Positions 34,360 to 37,665 of a DNA stretch of 37,665 nucleotides are shown piece after piece. The notes under the pieces are model-generated. The model was not told the DNA's origin. It saw only the letters and a program-made list of their open reading frames with translations, and ran no database searches. A program made the position numbers and the translations under genes. Position 1 is the first letter of the stretch. Each line of letters starts with the position of its first letter. This DNA is from Pseudomonadota bacterium (GTDB lineage Bacteria; BMS3Abin14): NCBI GenBank assembly GCA_003228585.1, contig QIEJ01000109.1:1-37665 (forward strand), given 5' to 3'.

Positions 34360-34450
34360 TTGATGATCTCCCTTCGGGTTTATTCAGAACTCGGGAAAAT
34401 AACACAGTTGAGTTGATTGAGAAAGTGTTTCCATTTTCCTCCGCCTGAAT

Positions 34451-34480
34451 AAAAAAGCCCCCGGACATCAATCCAGGGGC
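34451..34480 (-). terminator. Riboswitch expression-platform terminator
   Basis: On the minus strand GCCCCTGGA (34480-34472) pairs with TCCGGGGGC (34465-34457), nine pairs with one G-U and a 6-base loop, followed by six T. It lies 18 bases after the TPP aptamer. Its 5' arm can also pair with CAGGGGC at 34590-34584. Confidence 0.92.
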
Positions 34481-34498
34481 AAACCTTACAACTCTATC

Positions 34499-34586
34499 GG
34501 CAGACCTTCCTTACGCTGGTATGACCCAGATCAAGTTCGAGGGGTTTTTCTCAGGCCTCGCCGCGCTCAGCCTCCCCCGATCTGCC
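34499..34586 (-). ncRNA. TPP riboswitch aptamer (THI element)
   Basis: The minus strand holds the conserved TPP-aptamer blocks: GGCTGAG, CCTGAGAAAAACCCC, then TGATCTGGGTCATACCAGCG and TAAGGAAGG. P1 is GGCAGATC (34586-34579) with GGTCTGCC (34506-34499), eight pairs. TPP binding should favour the following terminator (OFF switch). The first gene downstream is gatC and the second is thiC. Only thiC is a thiamine gene. Confidence 0.96.
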
Positions 34587-34598
34587 CCTGCACATTTA

Positions 34599-34632
34599 AC
34601 TTTACATTTTATGGGTCACAGTTTCAAGTCAA
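34599..34632 (-). promoter_or_regulatory. Probable promoter of the riboswitch-gatC-thiC transcript
   Basis: On the minus strand TTGAAA (34627-34622), 17 bases, TAAAGT (34604-34599). An overlapping alternative is TTGACT (34632-34627), 15 bases, TAAAAT (34611-34606). The start would fall at about 34592, just before the aptamer. Confidence 0.5.
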
Positions 34633-34695
34633 GATTGCGCTTTCAAACTATCAGTGAAGCCGCCCCTTCATGATATTGATCAAACAGGGTTTTCC

Positions 34696-35046
34696 CTATT
34701 TCTTCGACTGCGCCTGCAAATAACCCTCTATAAGAATCGCGTCTTCCTCGGGCATCTCCCGAAACTGGATACCCATTCCGGGAGGTGTTTTGCCGCCAGA
34801 GGGAGAATTCCACACAACCTTCCCCAAAATTACGAATTTGTGACCGCTCTCGGGCAATGTAAAACTCAGGTCGATCTCCGTGTCGAGACCAAGAGGCTCA
34901 CTGGTGTTGACATACACACCACCCCGACTTATATTCGACATGTATCGTGAAACCAGATCCTCACCGGATTGAAAGGTCACTTCCAGTTTGACGGGCGCAC
35001 GTTCGTGCTGCCTCTTTTCCTTTATGTTTTTTTTATTTTCACTCAC
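34696..35046 (-). CDS. PilZ-domain protein
   Basis: A 116-residue protein consisting of one PilZ domain, the c-di-GMP receptor fold. RQHERAPV gives the RxxxR motif and NISRGGVYV the D/NxSxxG motif, so binding is expected. The sequence resembles the group expanded in Myxococcus and other deltaproteobacteria (a TIGR02266-like form). Likely target: motility, adhesion or polysaccharide output, unknown here. Two GTG starts are possible; I chose 35046 because GAAGG lies eight bases before it. It is monocistronic, divergent from purU, with a good promoter upstream. Confidence 0.85.
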   Translation of the reverse strand: MSENKKNIKEKRQHERAPVKLEVTFQSGEDLVSRYMSNISRGGVYVNTSEPLGLDTEIDLSFTLPESGHKFVILGKVVWNSPSGGKTPPGMGIQFREMPEEDAILIEGYLQAQSKK

Positions 35047-35144
35047 ACCAGACACCTTCTCTCAAAGATTCATTGCTTATGGGCAAAAACACGCTCGTGG
35101 ACCATACATGGAAACGCTTGAACACGCCATAATATTCAGGTATT

Positions 35145-35173
35145 AGTCTAACGATTGTGGCGGACATTGTCAA
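35145..35173 (-). promoter_or_regulatory. Sigma70-like promoter of the PilZ gene
   Basis: On the minus strand TTGACA (35173-35168), 17 bases, TAGACT (35150-35145). Perfect -35, four of six in the -10. The leader would be about 90 bases. Confidence 0.6.
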
Positions 35174-35240
35174 AAATTGGGTAAAAGAGACAGATCTCAA
35201 ACGGCATCTCGCCCTGAAGGTTCTGCGCAAATAATTATGG

Positions 35241-35268
35241 TTGACGTTTGATGTATTTTCACTAAACT
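35241..35268 (+). promoter_or_regulatory. Possible promoter of purU
   Basis: TTGACG (35241-35246), 16 bases, TAAACT (35263-35268). Five of six and four of six matches, about 70 bases upstream of the purU start codon. Confidence 0.4.
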
Positions 35269-35339
35269 GCTATCTCTCATAAATTTCTGTGGCAACACTT
35301 TGGATATTCAGGATTATTTCAACTCACAGAGGCAGGATT

Positions 35340-36209
35340 ATGGACGAGAAAAGCTCACCGATCATAACAGCTTTGATCCAGGGTAAGGACACCAAGGGGA
35401 TCATCGCCACCATAACGAGCTGGATCTTCGACAACAGCGGCAACATCGTATACCTCGACCAGCACACCGACCCGGTGGAAGACATGTTCTTCATGCGCAT
35501 CCGCTGGGATATGGACGGGTTCCAGGTCCCGAGGGAAGAACTGGATGAGGAGTTCGGCAGAGTGTGCTGGCGCCTGGGCATGGCACACCGTCTCTTCTTT
35601 TCCGATAAAAGGATGAGGGTGGCAATCATGGTTTCCAAGCAGGGACACTGCCTCCTCGATCTTCTCTACCGCTGGAGGAGCCAACAGCTCGAGATCGACT
35701 TGCCCTGCATTATCAGCAATCACGATGAACTCAAGGACATGGCCGGGTACTACAACATTCCGTTCCATCATCTTCCGGTGACCAGGGAGACCAAACCTGA
35801 GCAGGAAAAGAAGGCCATGGATATCCTGCGGAAGGAGAAGGTGGACACCATCGTTCTTGCTCGTTATATGCAGATCCTCACTCCCAAGCTCGTCAATGCA
35901 TACCGCAACAGCATCATCAACATCCACCATTCCTTCCTTCCCGCCTTTATTGGAGCCGATCCCTACCTCCAGGCCTTCAAGCGCGGTGTCAAGATCATCG
36001 GAGCCACCAGCCACTACGTCACTGAGGAACTTGACCAGGGACCGATCATCTATCAGGACGTGGTTCCAGTAACGCACCGGGACAATGTGGAGACCCTCAA
36101 GAGGAAGGGTGAGGACATCGAGAAAATGGTGCTGGCACGATCGGTGGCCATGCACGTGGAGAATCGCGTGTTGATTCACAACGGGAAAACCGTGATCTTC
36201 GGGGGGTAG
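35340..36209 (+). CDS. purU: Formyltetrahydrofolate deformylase
   Basis: A 289-residue PurU with an N-terminal ACT-like regulatory domain (ITALIQGKDTKGIIATITSWI) and a C-terminal formyl-transferase-type hydrolase domain. Catalytic Asn-His-Asp are in INIHHSFLPAFIGADPY and EELDQGPII. It hydrolyses 10-formyl-THF to formate and THF, balancing one-carbon units and supplying formate to PurT or other routes. The frame extends 17 codons upstream, but the ATG at 35340 with GAGG about eight bases before it gives the family start. It is divergent from the PilZ gene and stands alone. Confidence 0.96.
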   Translation: MDEKSSPIITALIQGKDTKGIIATITSWIFDNSGNIVYLDQHTDPVEDMFFMRIRWDMDGFQVPREELDEEFGRVCWRLGMAHRLFFSDKRMRVAIMVSKQGHCLLDLLYRWRSQQLEIDLPCIISNHDELKDMAGYYNIPFHHLPVTRETKPEQEKKAMDILRKEKVDTIVLARYMQILTPKLVNAYRNSIINIHHSFLPAFIGADPYLQAFKRGVKIIGATSHYVTEELDQGPIIYQDVVPVTHRDNVETLKRKGEDIEKMVLARSVAMHVENRVLIHNGKTVIFGG

Positions 36210-36411
36210 GTGTCCGATAAGGCATCATCTACTGTGTTATCGGGCTTCGTTGGTCCTCGGAGTACTTACAACGTACGCCTGCGGCCCCCTCAACCCTCTG
36301 GCCTTGTATCTAATACCTTCTCGAACACCTTTATAAAATTATTTTGGGTTAATAATTCGATTATTCCGGATTTACTGGAATTTTCGATTGATACCGATAT
36401 AGCCTCGTGAA
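36210..36411. other. Non-coding stretch after purU
   Basis: About 200 bases without a supported gene or a clear terminator. The sequence is AT-rich in its right half (AAATTATTTTGGGTTAATAA). Confidence 0.4.
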
Positions 36412-36560
36412 GAGCCGTTCGGAGCAAAGATGAACTTGAAAACCTTTCACCCCCACCTCGGTCCTCCCCCCTCCAGGGGGAGGAAGAATAGGGAAGGTGG
36501 TCCACTTACAGCCTGATTTTAAGAGAACTGGGCGAGCGAAGATTTGACTCCGAACGGCTC
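36412..36560. repeat. 149-bp element bounded by 13-bp inverted repeats
   Basis: GAGCCGTTCGGAG (36412-36424) and CTCCGAACGGCTC (36548-36560) are perfect inverted repeats. Inside is a nested stem with CCTCCCCC-CTCCA-GGGGGAGG and outer CCACCT/AGGTGG. It resembles a small non-autonomous (MITE-like) or REP-type element. No coding capacity is visible. Confidence 0.6.
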
Positions 36561-36614
36561 TGCGGTTAATATTTTCTCCTAATTACTGATTACTGGATTC
36601 ACAGGAGGTGAGTC

Positions 36615-37665
36615 ATGCCACAGGAGACAGGGCTCTTTTCACCCTACACACTCGGACCCATCGAACTTCAAAACAGGATCGTCATGGCGCCCATGACCCG
36701 CAACCGGGCAGGGGACGGCAACGTTCCCCGGGAGTTGAACGCTCTCTATTATGAGCAGCGGGCCAGCTGCGGACTGATTATCACCGAAGCGGCTCAGATC
36801 TCCCCACAGGGTGTTGGTTATCCGGCCACTCCGGGCATTCACACGCCTGGGCAGATAGAGGGCTGGAAAAAGGTCACCGACTCGGTCCATGGGGCCGGAG
36901 GAAAGATTTTCCTTCAGCTCTGGCACGTGGGCCGCATCTCCCACCCTTCCCTCCAGCCCGGCGGGGAGCTTCCCGTAGCCCCATCGGCCATAAAGCCGGA
37001 GGGGGAAGCTTTCACATATGAAGGTTTAAAACCGTTCGTGACACCCCGGGCCCTGGAAACCGATGAGATACCCGGTATCGTCGAACAATACCGCCAGGCA
37101 GCCATAAACGCCGGGGACGCTGAATTTGACGGAGTGGAGATACACGGGGCCAATGGATACCTCATCGACCAGTTTCTGAGGGATGGGACGAACCGGCGCA
37201 CCGATGCTTACGGAGGACCACTGGATAACCGAACTCGACTTCTCCTGGAGATTGTCAAAGCCGTGGCAGGCGTCGGGGGAGCGGATCGCGTGGGTGTCAG
37301 GATCTCCCCCCTGAATCCCTTTAACAGCATGAGTGATTCCGATCCTGCCGCAACGTTCGCCCATGTGGCAGGGGTTCTTGGAACATTCGGGCTGGCTTAC
37401 CTTCACGTTGTTGAAGCGGCAATCAGTGAGGAGGGAGCGGCACCGGTTGATTTTGATTACACCGGACTGAAAAAAGCTTTCGGCGGAACCTATATCGCCA
37501 ATGGAGGCTACGACAGGGAGAGGGCAGAAGCAGTTTTAGAGGAAGGCCGGGCGGATCTGGTATCTTTTGGAGCGTCCTATCTCGCCAACCCGGACCTGCC
37601 CGAACGGTTGAAGGCCGACTCCCCTCTCAACGATCCCGATCCTTCCACTTTTTACGGAGGGGATG
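36615..37665 (+). CDS. Old-yellow-enzyme family NADH:flavin oxidoreductase, C-terminal end missing
   Basis: An open frame of 350 codons running off the right edge, close to the full length of the family (about 360). AGGAGG precedes the ATG. FMN/active-site features: IVMAPMTRNRA (24-34), ITEAAQISPQGVGYP, LQLWHVGRISHP, HGANGYLIDQFLRDGTNRR with the His-Asn-Tyr catalytic set, and IANGGYD plus FGASYLANPDLPERL near the end. Such FMN enzymes reduce activated C=C bonds, nitro compounds or nitrate esters with NAD(P)H. The length fits a single-domain OYE rather than the longer iron-sulfur 2,4-dienoyl-CoA reductase form. The physiological substrate is unknown. Confidence 0.93.
   Translation, partial: MPQETGLFSPYTLGPIELQNRIVMAPMTRNRAGDGNVPRELNALYYEQRASCGLIITEAAQISPQGVGYPATPGIHTPGQIEGWKKVTDSVHGAGGKIFLQLWHVGRISHPSLQPGGELPVAPSAIKPEGEAFTYEGLKPFVTPRALETDEIPGIVEQYRQAAINAGDAEFDGVEIHGANGYLIDQFLRDGTNRRTDAYGGPLDNRTRLLLEIVKAVAGVGGADRVGVRISPLNPFNSMSDSDPAATFAHVAGVLGTFGLAYLHVVEAAISEEGAAPVDFDYTGLKKAFGGTYIANGGYDRERAEAVLEEGRADLVSFGASYLANPDLPERLKADSPLNDPDPSTFYGGD

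Noticed and set aside
36210-36410. 66-residue frame after purU
   Set aside because: No ribosome site, no motif, and it runs into the inverted-repeat element.

Overview
The window is about 37.7 kb of bacterial chromosome, gene-dense and almost entirely transcribed leftwards (minus strand). Only purU and an old-yellow-enzyme gene at the right edge run rightwards. The gene set is a tripartite tricarboxylate transporter, a four-subunit ferredoxin-dependent 2-oxoacid oxidoreductase, GTP-type PEP carboxykinase, a GatCAB amidotransferase, a PilZ protein of the type common in Myxococcus relatives, and candidate sphingolipid genes. This suggests a Gram-negative, probably anaerobic organism near the Deltaproteobacteria/Desulfobacterota. 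That placement is an inference: there is no rRNA gene or other phylogenetic anchor. I found no tRNA, CRISPR array, prophage or complete insertion sequence.

Layout, left to right. (1) 1-6.6 kb: a partial gamma-glutamyltranspeptidase, an ion-transporter-superfamily permease, a short-chain epimerase, and a tctC-tctB-tctA solute importer. (2) 6.9-13.4 kb: a 2-oxoacid:ferredoxin oxidoreductase (gamma, delta, alpha, beta), a FadR-type GntR regulator, and a Cdc48/VAT-type double AAA+ ATPase. Three near-identical TGGTCNGACCA palindromes lie upstream of the ATPase gene, one of them over the predicted transcription start. (3) 13.5-16.1 kb: pckG and a universal stress protein. (4) 16.1-21.6 kb: azlC and azlD, a CTP-dependent lipid-kinase-like membrane protein, a GNAT-like protein resembling bacterial ceramide synthase, a serine-palmitoyltransferase-like enzyme and an NAD-dependent reductase: a candidate sphingolipid cluster. 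(5) 21.6-34.6 kb: polA, ilvE, glnE, mtnA, gatB, gatA, thiC, gatC, headed by a TPP riboswitch with an intrinsic terminator. (6) 34.7-37.7 kb: a PilZ protein, divergent purU, a small inverted-repeat-bounded element, and an OYE-family oxidoreductase cut by the window end.

Three points stand out. thiC sits inside the gatCAB set, and its TPP riboswitch precedes gatC, so two unrelated pathways may share one vitamin-controlled transcript. The ceramide-type trio is directly followed by a lipid kinase. The GntR/Cdc48/oxidoreductase block carries a well-formed operator-promoter arrangement, and the oxidoreductase alpha subunit has Arg where pyruvate enzymes have Thr in the YPITP motif. Several families of short, low-complexity or hairpin repeats recur at gene junctions. 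In places they separate genes that are normally tightly coupled (azlC/azlD, gatA/gatB) or supply coding sequence (the azlC tail).
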